This document shows, piece by piece, positions 30,731-44,289 of a DNA stretch of 64,000 nt; within the stretch, counting starts at the first letter, position 1; each line of letters begins with the position of its first letter. The notes under the pieces were generated by a model. That model had not been told where the DNA came from and made no database searches. It was given only the letters and a program-made list of their open reading frames with translations. The DNA comes from Onchidella celtica (taxonomy: Eukaryota > Mollusca > Gastropoda > Systellommatophora > Onchidiidae): NCBI GenBank assembly GCA_963931925.1, contig OZ007571.1, positions 10,720,474 through 10,784,473 of the forward strand, read 5' to 3'. Made by a program: the position numbers and the translations under genes.

Positions 30731-30774
30731 GCCAGAAACAAAACAAAACAAAACAAAACTCACACACTTCAGAT

Positions 30775-30891
30775 TTATTTGTATTTGTATTTGTATAACT
30801 CTTTAATCCCATTTGGGAAATTTGCCTTTGTGCCATTGCAGCCCAGTTACAACTGGAGCAGGCACGTCGTCGCCACAGTGCATTTGCTTAA
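30775..30891 (-). mobile_element. LINE/SINE 3'-tail fragment, copy 2
   Basis: On the minus strand it reads GCACTGTGGCGACGACGTGC, then CTCCAGTTGTAACTGGGCTG, GGGATTAAAGAGTTATACAA, and a tail of ACAAAT repeats. Such a hexanucleotide tail is typical of LINE-dependent 3' ends. No tRNA-like head is found upstream (to about 31,000), so the copy is 5' truncated. A (CAAAA)n patch at 30,738-30,761 lies next to the tail. Confidence 0.8.
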
Positions 30892-31814
30892 GGACGGGTT
30901 CCAATATTCGTATGGTTAAAATAAAAATACAAAAAAGTTTAAAGATCCCAGTATATTTCTAAAAGGTTGCTGTCTTAATTATTTGAAGTTTCCAGGATTC
31001 CGGTCCACATTGTTGATGTTTAAAAACTCAAAATGAACCATGAAACGCTTCAATAAAAGCCAGTAATTACAAAAGACAAACTAGGTGGATAATGATACTG
31101 GAGGCAAAGGCTTTCAAACACTAGCAGTTCTCGTGTCGTGACATTTCCACCAGGAACAGATGGCCAACGTTCGATAGATTGATCCCATAACTCCCCAGCC
31201 TGTTCCTGCTGCAGGTACAGGCTATAATCTGGACGCTTCGCAGATCTCTGATTAGCCAGGTAGGCTGGAAAGATTAGCTGGACACGGTGGCAATTGGTGG
31301 CTGGAAGAGAAATAGAGACATGCCACTTAAGGAGAGAGCAACTTCAAATCAGCAGAGCAGCTGTTTTTTTGACACAGCCATACAGAGATCATATTTAACA
31401 TGCAATTAAAGTTCTTGTCTGTTTTTAACTTTCCGGCTTATCCACAATTGTAAACATCCTGTATCAAATTTCACAATTTCGCAAGATTTGATTGAATTGT
31501 AATTGTTCAATCCCCTGGTAATTATGCGCAAAAGTTTCTTTTCAGATGATGAGTCGAGTATGGTAATAAACCAGATCCTTTGAGAATAGCTGGCATTCTG
31601 TCAACAATCATATAGTTGTTGTAGTTGCAAACACTGCGCGTTTACAGTTTTATTGCCAACCCTGGTCCGGGCTTAAGAGAGAATACAGTGTGGGCGTGCA
31701 CGCATTCTTTCCATGTATGTATTCAGAATAGCAATGACCATTCTTTTCACTGTACTGTATCCTGTAATGTGCCCGGAACTTTACAGGACTTCTCAAGCTT
31801 CTACGAAAATGTAT

Positions 31815-31818
<4 letters not shown>

Positions 31819-31896
<78 letters not shown>
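31819..31896. repeat. (AC)n microsatellite
   Basis: About 39 uninterrupted AC units. HTHT and VCVC open frames on the two strands are artefacts. Confidence 0.97.
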
Positions 31897-31898
<2 letters not shown>

Positions 31899-31899
31899 A

Positions 31900-34485
31900 T
31901 ATGCATACACAGACACACAAAGTTTGCCCACCTATTCCTGCATCAGGTGGGAGAAAGGTGAGAAAGAAGGACTGCCAATACAAACATGATTACTAGACGA
32001 GGCTTCACTGTGATCTGATCAAAATCTAATTTCTTGAGTCCACTGTGACTAAAACTTGCTAGATTATTACAGTGAGCACAAACGCCTCTCATCTCTATGT
32101 TCCTGAATTCAGATCATAATTATTCTTTGCACACTTTGGTTGCGTACTCGTACGTTCTCATCATAGCAAGGAGAAAGAATAAATGAAAAGACCCAAAGAC
32201 AATTGCGCAAATGGCAAGACTTGACGTGCAAAGTGAGCCTAAAGCTAATGTCAGATGCAAATTATTATGTTTAAACATTCATTTTGACAATGAATCACAG
32301 TATGCCATTTACATTTTCCAAGAGCACAGGTTGCCCGTCAAAAAATCTTTTATTGTATTATATATTAGTTTCAAGCCATAAAGGTAAAATTTGTATTACT
32401 GCAGGTAAAGGTAAAAATAATTTATGCATGTACGTTTTGATAGATCGTTTAGGCACACGGCTTTCAAATCTAGCAATGTCAACGCTGAACACAATCTGAA
32501 TGTAAAGAAAATGTAGCCCACCTGTCTTTAGTCCAACGTATAGAGTACCAGTTATCCTTAAGGCTAATTAACTGGAAAGTGCAAAGAACTGACAAAAAAC
32601 ATTAGCCCCAAAGGAATAACACAACATCAGTGTCCATGTAACCTCATTTCTCTCAATAGGAATATTCCTGTTCTCTAAACTATTTGTGAACATCTTCGTT
32701 TTTCGTCGCCATGGAACATAATGATTTATGGAAAACCATTCATCATTATGCATGTTTTTTTAAGCAGGCAGTTTCTTCAAGCACTTGTTTATCAGTTTCT
32801 CTCAGAAATATGAAGCCTAAAACATATCTTTGAACTTTTGAAAGAAAGGATGCCATTCTCTGTTAAAAATGCACCAAGAATAGACACGAGCCAAAGATAG
32901 TAAACAAAATGAAACGAAAAAGAACTCCTCCTCCCCCCCCCCCCCCAAATTTTAAAGCCTTGAACTGCCAAAGTTGCTCTCACTGACATAATTATTTTTG
33001 TGTGCTCTCGGCCGTTTCTGAAAAAAAAAAACGCCTTCACAACGTTAAAATGATCACAGAGCATGCGCCCTGCCATTCCAGCCATGTTAATGAGTGTGGA
33101 CGAAACAGCTCCACCAGGGGATAAGTTCTCCTTCTGTCTGAACCCTTTGTCTCAGATAAGAAAGCTGGAACCTGAAGACGGGCAAAATTAACGATAGTGA
33201 TCTTGTTTGTACGCCACCTTTCATTTTATGCCCCGTTTAATCTCTACCCCCCCCCCCTTTCCTTTTTCATGATTAAAAGTCGTCGTGTTCCCAGTTTAGA
33301 AAACAAAAAACATGTTATTAAGCAAGAATACGAGTTAGTATCCAAAAATACGGGTATTTAATATTATTTAATAATGCACATTGTGATGTCCCGTTCCTAT
33401 CATATCAAAGTACAAAGCATTCGTATCGTGAGTTAACAGATCTTCTCTCTGCTCATTTTGCGAATTATTCCTCGGTCTCACCTAATTTGTATGCGCTTAT
33501 ATAACCTGTTTGATCCCCAGCGATATTTGATTTCTTCATGCCAAACTTCAGATAGATCTGTTCGCTACTTTTCGAGCCTATTAGTATTAGGTACTTTGGC
33601 ATTTTTGTATATTAGATAGCAAGAAAACACAATTACAGAGAGAATAAGAAACCAAAACAAGGTCACAGAAGCAAACATGACACTGGAATGAAAATACCGC
33701 CTTAAAACAGTTGCTCATGACATAATTAGAATCTCCAGTTTGAGACAGATACTCCGGTTTTGCACTCTCAGATCGAAACCCTTGCCAAGTTCTGGCGAGC
33801 TAAGACATGCCGGAAGAGGCTTATGTACAAAAACAAAGTTTTCTTTCAGAATTTAATCTCCTGGGTTCTACTCAGGAAATTGGAAGGACGCGAGTGTATT
33901 TCTTCAAGAAGGAAGCATGATATCGCACTAGGTAACCAGTGCTAGGTGATTATCCACACGTGGCGAGTACAGTACCCATCATCCCTTGGCCCGTCCATCA
34001 TCCCATCTTGCACTTCCAGGCAGCTCACACATACAACGCGACGTATCCGATACGGTCAGTGAGCAGAAAGTGCTGAGCCGATGTTTTTGTCGGGGTATCT
34101 CTGTCTGTGTTTGATTACACATGTAGGCGCGTGTGGAGGCGGGAGGGGTGAGTGGTATCATGTCCTTGTACGATATTCCGGACAGTTCATGTTTGTGACC
34201 AACAATAGATGCTGGAATGTTGCAGGGTAGATCAAGTTTCCTTCTTCATACCTCACACTAAGTGTTCTGTACCAATACCTTCTTTCATGCAGCAAGCTAC
34301 ACTAGCTGTTTTTTTCTGCCCTCGCCTCCTTTTGTATTCTTCCCCCCCCCCACCCCAACCCCCTCACTATTTTTCTCTCTCTTTGTTGTCGTTGCTTTCG
34401 TCGATCAGAGATCTGATGAATGTAAGTATATCAAGTCCGTGCGTGGTGAAGTTGGGAGTTTTCGAAGATGAAAGTGGTAAATTCA
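31900..34485. other. Unique sequence, no supported gene
   Basis: AT-rich with C runs near 32,933-32,947, 33,246-33,256 and 34,341-34,350. No supported feature. Confidence 0.5.
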
Positions 34486-34494
34486 TAGACAGAC

Positions 34495-34534
<40 letters not shown>
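34486..34534. repeat. (GATA)n microsatellite with GACA start
   Basis: Two GACA units followed by about 10 GATA units. Confidence 0.95.
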
Positions 34535-34539
34535 TCCTG

Positions 34540-37050
34540 TGTAATATTATTCATCACAGCACCAGGTGGTGTCATCCTAGCTCACATAAGTGACTGAATC
34601 AAAAGATGGATTTCACACCATTTGCTTAATTGAGATACCTGGAAATGGAACTTGGACGCCGCCAAAGCATGTCAGAAACAAACTTGAATAAGCTTGCGGG
34701 CATTTTGTTGCCATCACGTGGACCATTTGTTTACAAACACAAAAACAGCCTACACTGAGCACAGACGCAGCACATGGCTCCACAGGTGATAAAAAACGTA
34801 CCAGTTTTTCATGACTGAACAATTAACACCACCTGCGTTTGGGCTGGAACCGAGTTGTGTCAAAACACGCCGGCTTTCCCAGGTCGGCGTACATATTATG
34901 AATAGGTTTGGGTGAATACAATCGTCATACAGGCGTGGAGAGAAATTACTCAACGTTTATTTTGCCTGAACTTCTGACTTTGTAACCCGCTTTTTAGCTA
35001 AAGTCTTCATGTTCAGGGAAAGTGATCCAAACTTTGCTAAAGAAAATGTACAAATTCTGGCATAAATAATATTTTTTTGTTTGTTAGTGGAAACAGCGCG
35101 GAATAATAACAGTTAACAAATGTTGGTGGGTACGTGAGTACGGAAGTGCGTGTTAGGTTAGACTCACACACTGCTGGCACGAGCAGACAGAAGAACACAG
35201 GAGTGTTAGGCATTACCCCGGGTATCTGATCTGCTCGCCAATTTCAAGAGCGAAACTGAGTCATTTTCATTGAAGAATGGCAACAAAAACAAAAAAAGTC
35301 TGTGGATACTAAAAAGATCGACTTTTTAAAAGCTCACACGATTTTCTTCTATTTTCCCGCGATTTTCAACGCTGCTCATCATGTAGGCACAAAATATGAT
35401 GAGCATTAAAGTATTCAAGGCCAGGGTTCATCTTGTTTCATGATTTGTTCAAATTTTCATATTCCCAAAGCTCATTTTTAACTCTGATTACACTAATTCC
35501 AAGAATTTTATTTTTTGACTTGTTCTCTGAAAGAAAACCATAATAGGTCATATACAGTAATGGATGATCTCGACTATTCATACATGGCCGTTTAAATTTA
35601 ATAATATTCCTACTTTATGCCCAAATTGAAAAGGTCCAACGACTATTCCAATTAAATTCCCCCTCCTCTCGACCCCCCCCCCCAAAAGAAAAATCACACA
35701 CACTTAAAAAACCCTCTATAATTCGCGATTTTGAGAATGTGCCCAATTTTTGTTCCAAGCAAGGCTTACATCATGGACAATGAGGATTATGTAAATGCGC
35801 CCCGATGAATTAGGAGTCAATATTCGTGTTCTGCCCGGGAAACGGGGAGATTTATGGAGTCTAATCGCGTTTAATACCCTGGACAAAAATTACGATCCTG
35901 CTGAGATATGGCTTTCCTGGCACAAGATTGGAAATTATCCAAAGCTCCATATTTCATTTTTTGGGGCCACACACAGATTATTCTACACACACACACACAC
36001 AACACACGCTGGTCATCATGATTGTTTTCAACTGCTTGTCAATAACTTTTCTTTCCTCTTCAGAGATTGCTTGTTTGTTTCCTTCCTTAAATTCTATGGG
36101 GCATTTTTTTTTTCCTGATCACAAAATTCAGCTGAATATTTTGTATTTCCTTCGCGTTGTTGTTGTTTTTTTTAAACTTTTTTTTTTCGTCCGTTTTCTG
36201 CGATGTTCCCATGAACTCATTGCTTGTACACGGCTGGACTAGCCCAACTTTTAATCTTTTACTGTATTTTAAAACCTCTATTTCGTAACTTCAGCTTTTC
36301 CTGTCTCAATGTCTCTGTCCAATACTGTCTAATTCCCCTCTCTCTCTCTCCCTCCCACACCCCGTCCAGCCTGAGGGCCGCCTTCACTTCATGGCTTTCA
36401 GCCAATAAGACTGGCCAGCAATAGACAGATTTTCTTCAATGAACCCAGGCTCATCTGAATATTGTTTTCAAAATTATTTGAAATCATCAATCTTTATCAT
36501 TCTTGATTCCAAGTTGAATTATATATCCATATAACTTAGAAAACTCGTGGCGCTCAGAACAGGAGATCGGAAGTGAAGCGGGTGTAATTTTTCGGTAACA
36601 GATTCTACTGAACATAAGGACAGATGCGTAAGAACTACATTGTTTACGAACAAAATAAGGGAGACTGTTTTGGTTCATGCACACTAAACCTACAAGACGC
36701 TGGCAGTTTGGAATTGTTATGTCACACCAAGGCCACAGGTTGCTACTGGATGAATTAACGAATTTGTAACAATAACAGAAAAAATGCCTGTGACAATTTA
36801 TGCTTTGATGACTGATGCAAAAATCGAGACCCCCTGGCACAATCGCTACCATTTTACTACTGGCCTTGATAATTTGAACTTTGTCCATGAAAAACCATAA
36901 TTTGAAATAAAGGCGATCAATTGTTTTTCTCAGAATTCCCCACTCGCTGGATTCACGCACAAATTTCGGTTTGTCGGAGACTCTTTCCTCTCCAGTAACC
37001 TCCCCTCCCGAGTACGTAATCTGTCTGTTACTGCTTTGCTCATGGTGCAA
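34540..37050. other. Unique sequence with one long open frame of doubtful status
   Basis: The longest frame in the window that is free of simple repeats is 36,487-37,050 minus, 187 codons from ATG. It is serine- and cysteine-rich and shows no domain, signal peptide or repeated motif that I recognise. One such frame in 64 kb by six frames is not far from chance expectation. I do not call it a gene. Confidence 0.4.
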
Positions 37051-37283
37051 TGTATATAAACAGCTTGCTCACGTTACAAAGCAGATTTTTTAAAAATACA
37101 CAGACTGTGGCAACTAGATATGGCTCTAGACAGGCATTTACCGCGACCCTGCCCCTGGGGCTGTTTACACATCTAGTTGGGTGGCAAACAGTGTTGGCCC
37201 TCGTCAGTGGTTCTCAGATATTTCATATCAGGTATCCTGGTTTCACTTACAAGCAACAACATGCAGCCGGTGGATTTTCAAGG

Positions 37284-37314
<31 letters not shown>

Positions 37315-37326
37315 GACAACAACAAA
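37284..37326. repeat. (AAC)n microsatellite
   Basis: AAC units interrupted by two GAC units. Confidence 0.92.
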
Positions 37327-37329
37327 ACA

Positions 37330-40300
37330 CCGCCTAAAACGCGACCAATGTTCTTGCATGTTCCAATTCCATATTTTTGCGCAACTGAAGAAATTGAAGT
37401 TAAACGACTGCAGCTTTAGTTTTTTTGATAAGAAGTTGAAATAAATCTGAACTGCGAAACAGCTTGATAAATGCCATAACGCATTTTAAACAAGTGTCAA
37501 AATGTGCATTTGTTATATCTCTTCTACGTACTAAAAAATCTCCAGTTTTCCAGAAAATGGAGAAAGAACAAATAAGAATTAAGGTCACCAAGAGACGGGT
37601 ATTGTATTAGTGACCTCATTATAGTTTAACCACGACCCTGACTAATTTACAGTAAAAGTCATTCTACCTGGTCGGTGAATTATCTTAATCCTATTGATCT
37701 GTCGGCATTTCTGGTTCATATTAAACTCTCCCATTGATTTATGAGAAGGCTCCATGACCTGTTAAGCTGACACACAGTTATTTCCCAGCCTCCCATATTC
37801 CAGTGTTGACATTTCCCATGCCATAAATCAGCCATGAGAACAATTCCTTCTTCCATCAGTTTTTTGAGTCCGGAGTCCTTGAGCTACAAAACCTGGTAAC
37901 CTGAGGTCTGTCTGACAGAACGTAGAACAGGTCGTGCAGGTATCAAGGTCTCTGTGTGCCACATGGACAATGTGAACTTGAAGATGATGCATTAGCATTT
38001 ATTCATTCATTCGTTCTTTCTTCTACTTCTTCCCTTGGATGTTCTAATCTTGTAGGGAAAGGAAGTCTCTGAAACGCTTGTTTTCTCGAGTCTCATGTGA
38101 CTGATATCTCTTTTTCTGCCCTTCATAATTTGGCGATTTTGGGACTGTCACGGACTGTCCAAGCCAACTTGAGCTATATAACAGTGTATCCGTAAATGTG
38201 TTCCCTATTCCTTTGATGACTCGAGTCCTCAGCAAAAAACATATTGTTGACGCCATTTCTCTCTATGCTTGTCCTTGACATGGTGTCAAATTCCACCCTT
38301 GCATATTCCCTGAAATCTCTTCATCCTAACCCTCACTCCATTTTCTTTGATCCTTACTTCATAGCGGCAGCTATTTCTTTCAGCCCTGTAGCATACATCT
38401 GCCTACCCCAAAGTACTTTAAAATAATCACGTGTTACGCGTTTATATTTCCTGTACTAATTTGTCAGTTTTGCAAACACTTTCTGAAAAAGAACACTGCA
38501 CCAACTCAAGGGCAGAGTCAGTTTCACTAATCTACTCCTCACCAGCATCGCCTTGCTTTACTACACGCATGTACGCCAGAAGTAACAAGAGCTCGTTAGC
38601 TTATTATTGTTATCACCGCCGTCCAAGTGGCAGCAAACAGGGCCGTTTCTTTCTGTGTTATTGTTTGTGATCATAGCAGTGTGGGTGGACTTGGGGGTCT
38701 CTTGTTGTATTAAACTGCACTGTGTCAGTCTACATGCGTGAAAAATCAAAGGTCTAACTAATTAGAATCGTTTAAACTCCGCACTATTTGTGCACCGGCC
38801 TGAGGGAAAGACTATTATTGTTTTCACCCTCGCTAGGGGTCCCACGGTCCTGAAGGCATGACGAGAAAATCACGAGGGGAAATCATAATCTAATCATGTG
38901 TGGCAGATCTATCAGTGGAAATGCTCTATTCGTGGCTTTACGTTGCAATAATTTGGTTTGTTTTTTGTACTGAGGATAAACCTTATTTCCACTAATGATG
39001 AGTAAGCCAACATACGCAGTTTCGGGCCGATTATTCGGTTTTCATAGTTACATCCGGTTAGAGGGCTGCCCGCTGAATGGTAGTTTCTCGAAAATGTTCG
39101 AAAATGTTAAGATTTCCTTGAGTTTAAAGTTGAGAATGAGTTGCTAGAAAAGTACAATCTTTTTGACCAGAAGCACATTGTAAAAGAACGTACTGTGGCG
39201 CAAACCTGACCACATTTCAGGCTGTCTGTAGGTAAATGCTTTGCGTTTCAAACTTTTACACCTTAAATTATTCACTTTTGCGACTTCTTCCTACATCACA
39301 TGGTCATGCCCTTGGCGTGCTGTGTAAAATTAGCCACCGTCTATCTCAGGTCAGGTGTTCTGGAAAGACTCAACGATCGATGTTTTTCTTGTCATGTCAG
39401 CATGATCTGGGTGGTATTTTCGAGATCTTTGTTTCACCAGGGCTGCAGCATAATGCTCTTTGCTCTGCCAGCGGTAGTTTTCACACGCTCTGGGCAATAA
39501 ATACTGTCACGGCAGGTTCCAGAATTGGGTTACAGTTTACAGGTCTGCAAATCATTTATACCCTGATTCTATGATGGCACATGGAATATTTCTGTGTCCT
39601 TCACTATGAAGATTTTACTTGAATCTTGTCAGATCTCACAGATGTTCTAGTACAACGTTTCCTTCTGTTGTGTTCCAGACAGAAATGTGCGGGATAGAAA
39701 CGACCATTACATTTATAACTAAAATTTGTGAATACATAAACGACTGCTAGATTATTTGCTAACTTTAATGATCTTTCACCAGAAAAGAAAATAATGATTG
39801 TTTCAAAAAGAAAACATAATAAATTGTGAGTCGATATGATTGAGGAAGAAGGAAGAAGGGGCAACAGTGGTGAAGGAGAGGATTTAAGAGGGAAGCAAAG
39901 AAAAAGAAATAGGGAAACCCACCACAAGGAGAGTAAGAAGAAGGGAATAAGTAAGAAAAAGGGAAAAAATTAGGAGCAAAATAATCGTCCTTGTTTTGAA
40001 AATAATATTATCTGTCGTGATTATTTGCCGAAAGCTTCTTTGGAAAGCAAAAACTTCATCATTGGAGCATTGTTTGACATTTGGGTGAATATTCCTTCAG
40101 GTCTAGTCTAAGTGGTTCCAGATGATCCGCTGACGTGCACACAAAGTGCGCACCCGTACAGACTGCATACGCGTCCACTTTGCACCTGCACTGAAAGGAT
40201 TATGGGCGTTTATGATCGCACGCGTTCACGATGTAGCCCAGTGACAGATTTATTTTACCTACACTGGTTGATTCCAAGTTGTTTCCTTTGTACACCGCAA

Positions 40301-40930
40301 GCACATGATGACAGAAACATGGGAAAACAAGGAAGAACTTCTAGAGGAAAAATATTCACAGGAATGAAGGCGCAGTACTGGTCGGGAAAACGTGGGAGAT
40401 TCCTTTCAAGAAGCCCATTTGGGATTCCTCAAAGAGTCAATGAGGGCAACTTTGAAATGCTCCGACAAAACGCCTGATCAGTATTTTCCTGTTTTCTTCT
40501 CTAGTCTGGACACCCCAGTATCACATAAGCCTTCGCCATTTCCATAATTATTATTCCTCAAGACACGGCTGTTTCAAATCGCCTGGATGACGCCCGTGTA
40601 AAAATGTTTTAGACACCGGTTTGTTATGCAGCTAAAATTAAGGCAAAATATTTCAGAGTAAACTCAGGATAAGGTCTTTGGTGATAGAACGCAAAAATTC
40701 CCAATCACGGAGATGTTACCACCCACAGAGAAACGTTAATTGGCGTAACGAGCGATGTTAAACCAATTAATGAGAAGATCGGTGAGATTAAATCCTAATT
40801 GTGTGTGTGCGTCTCTGTGTGTGTGGCCCGGGGGAGGGGGGAGGTCCCTACACTAACACAAACTCCAGTTCGTTTTTGTAACCAGTGGACCGAAAAGAGT
40901 GCGCCGAAGACTTGCAGAAAGTAAAGAAAC
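37330..40930. other. Unique sequence, no supported gene
   Basis: Only frames of up to 121 codons without recognisable content (for example 40,112-40,477 plus). A block at about 37,710-37,830 has low repeat content and a TGATTTATG motif, and may be non-coding regulatory DNA, but this is not demonstrable by eye. Confidence 0.45.
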
Positions 40931-40931
40931 G

Positions 40932-40936
<5 letters not shown>

Positions 40937-41007
<71 letters not shown>

Positions 41008-41028
41008 GAGAGACAGAAAGAGAGAGAG

Positions 41029-41081
<53 letters not shown>

Positions 41082-41091
41082 GAGAGAGAGA
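40937..41091. repeat. (GA)n microsatellite with GACA/GAAA variants
   Basis: About 155 bp of GA units with scattered ACAG and AAAG interruptions. ERER and SLSL frames are artefacts. Confidence 0.96.
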
Positions 41092-41094
41092 AAC

Positions 41095-42645
41095 GCCTCT
41101 TTTACTCACGGTTAGTGCATGTGACCTCACGCTGAGATCGCGCATAAATTCGATCAGTCACGCGCGCTAAATGTTGTCTTTTTGTGATATAATCTCTCAG
41201 AGCAGGTAAAAAGGAACTACAAGAAGTTGCTAGTTGTAGGAAAAAGGCAAGAAAAACGCCAACATTGCACATCACAACAGTTTCAACTGCATGGCAACTC
41301 CATAGCATGCAATCCGAGCTGTCTTGTTTGGCGTGCGTCTCACACATCAGAAACATTTGGATTGGAAACTTTAGAATTCTACCTCGTCACGAAATGCAGA
41401 CCTTTTTGGATGTAAAGCTGGAATGAAATCTGACTCCAATCACTTCCTACTCTTTCTTTTCCACTGACAAAAGGGAGTGTAAGAGGTAGCTAAAGCTGAA
41501 ACACTTTGGACAATGTGAAAATAACAGAATATCAGTGGACAATCAATTGTTTAATTTTGTCATAACCAAACAGTAAATCTTATATCTTATACAACAATTC
41601 ATCAGGCCTTTCCCTACTTCTTTGTTGGTAAGTTCAGTGCAAAAAATGATTATTTCCTGATTTGTGACAATCGAGATTTTTTTTTTCTTTGCACTCAATC
41701 GGTGTTAATACCAATTTTTCTACAACTTTCAAATCTACCCATGCATTACTAATGGTCATCGTGGGAAATATCGAAAAAACCGTTTGGGATTGTTCCATAT
41801 TCCCAAGTCGGATTTCTCACAGCTGCATACATAAATTGCGCTCCACCTACACAATATATTGCGCAGAGCTGGAAATTCACCATTGCGCAAATCAGTGTAT
41901 TACATTTTGTATAAAATTTGTCCCTGTCCGAATGACGTAAATGGAACTGAATAAAGTATTACCTTAAGGTGGCAGTGACGAGTTAATGCACTTGCTGTCT
42001 GTTTCGAAGTTAATCTGAACGCAGGTGATAGCTACAGTGCAGCAATGTCGTAGAAGATTAGTTGGTTGGTTCAGTGTCTTTGCAAGATATTGCTGCAAAA
42101 TTTGCTGGTAAGTACTGACTCATTTCAAAAGTATTTTCACCACAGTGGTAACCTAGTTACGCTAATCCTTTGCTCAAAATAACAGGCCCAGAAATGTCGT
42201 AATTCACATTATTTTGCCAAGTTGTGCTGAATGGAAGGAGCTCGTAGATTCAGATTCAGAACATGCGCAGTTTACCGGAAGAGAGTGGAGCAAAACTCAC
42301 CATGAAGCGACGTAATTGGTCTATTTCACATTTGACTTTTGACCTTTCATTGATGTCACTTAATGTCACAGCAGAGACATTTAGACATGCTGTATTACTG
42401 TACTATTCGGGGAGTGCTAAGGCTAAGCTTAAACTCAAAGTGGACTCGCAGACAAAAGCCTAGAAAACAGACATTCACTTTGACCGTGGTCCCATGCCCA
42501 CCATCTCTCAGGTCATCTCCATTTGCTGTTGCTGATGCCATTAGCCCCGGAGTGCTTTCCCGGTTTCTACGGAAACTACTTGGTAGTAATGATCATTCGT
42601 CGTAGCGTGTTCGTATGTATGTACATGTAGATAAACGGTATAGTT
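41095..42645. other. Unique sequence, no supported gene
   Basis: No recognisable feature; short frames only. Confidence 0.5.
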
Positions 42646-42650
42646 GCTTG

Positions 42651-43211
<561 letters not shown>

Positions 43212-43403
43212 CTGTCTGTCTATCTGTCTGACTGTATGTCTATCTATCTGTTTCACCGTCCCCGGGTCCATTAATCTGTCTGTCTATCTGTCTGACTGTA
43301 TGTCTATCTATCTGTTTCACCGTCCCCGGGTCCATTAATCTGTCTGTCTATCTGTCTGACTGTATGTCTATCTATCTGTTTCACCGTCCCCGGGTCCATT
43401 AAT
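43212..43403. repeat. Three perfect 64-bp tandem units
   Basis: Units 43,212-43,275, 43,276-43,339 and 43,340-43,403. Each has a 42-bp CTGT/CTAT part drawn from the neighbouring microsatellite and a 22-bp unique part containing CACCGTCCCCGGGTCC. The three units appear identical. Confidence 0.95.
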
Positions 43404-43419
43404 CTGTCTGTCTGTCCGT

Positions 43420-43980
43420 GCATTTCCCAGACCCAACCCTTATTTTATTTCACAGACAGACAGTGCTAAAAACTGCTAATGTCGGTTAATACAACTCCAC
43501 TGGAGACATGCAGCCCGGACTCGGCACTTCCGGTCCCGGCAATCTCTTCATTTCCCGGGCACCCCGACGTGATGTCATATCGCATCAGCAGACTGGCACA
43601 TCACACGTGTCACAGCTGCCCGAGAAATGGATTATGAAATTGTGTCTGACACCAAGAAATAAACACCATAGGTCAGATTAGGTACTGCTTTGCCATTGGT
43701 CAGACGACGTGCATAACATGACGGGAGAGACAGCACATTTGATGACGTAAGTTGATGTCTTTGTTACATTCGTTTGTTAATGATATTTCCATAGAAATGA
43801 GCATACCATTGGTCTTAGACTTGATACTTGAAAGTATTGCAGTGAAAAATTCATGATAAGAAGCGGAAACCATCATCAAAGAAAAGTTTGACTTTTATTT
43901 TAGATAACAATGCAAAGATCAAACTTCTGGATTTCATAAAACAGCAGCCACGACACCAATAATAACGCAAAGATAAATAT
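43420..43980. other. Unique sequence with a GC-richer patch
   Basis: 43,500-43,625 is richer in GC and CpG than its surroundings, with two short CCCGG-type motifs. No open frame or promoter element can be supported. Confidence 0.4.
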
Positions 43981-44029
43981 TGTAATGATAATATTTAATC
44001 ATAACACACAGAGAAGGACACAGGATGAG

Positions 44030-44280
44030 GAAAACAGAAGAGAGAGAGACAGACAGAGAGAAGGCGGGGCAGTGAGAGATAGAGAGACAGACACAGAGAG
44101 AGAGAGAGGGGCGGGGCAATGAGAGATAGACAGACAGACAAGAGACAGAGAGAGAGAGAGGGGGGAGAGAGAGGTTGAAGAAGAACACAGACGGAGGAGG
44201 AGAAAAGAAGTATGGAAAAAAAACACAGACGAAAAGAGATAGATAGATAGACAGAGAGAGAGAGCGAGAGAGATAGATAT
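44030..44280. repeat. Degenerate GA/GACA microsatellite
   Basis: GA blocks broken by GGGGCGGGGCA, GATAGACA and AAAAGA interruptions. It contains two copies of a longer phrase, GGCGGGGCA-TGAGAGATAGA, near 44,060 and 44,110. SLSL frames on the minus strand are artefacts. Confidence 0.9.
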
Positions 44281-44289
44281 CAAAGAAAG

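Noticed and set aside
36487..37050. 187-codon minus-strand frame, longest one free of simple repeats
   Set aside because: No recognisable domain, signal peptide or motif. In 128,000 codon positions over six frames of AT-rich DNA, a frame of this size is only mildly unexpected. Transcript evidence would change this.
38090..38230. Possible terminal inverted repeats around CTCGAGTC / GACTCGAG
   Set aside because: The complementarity does not extend beyond 8-9 bp and there is no flanking duplication.
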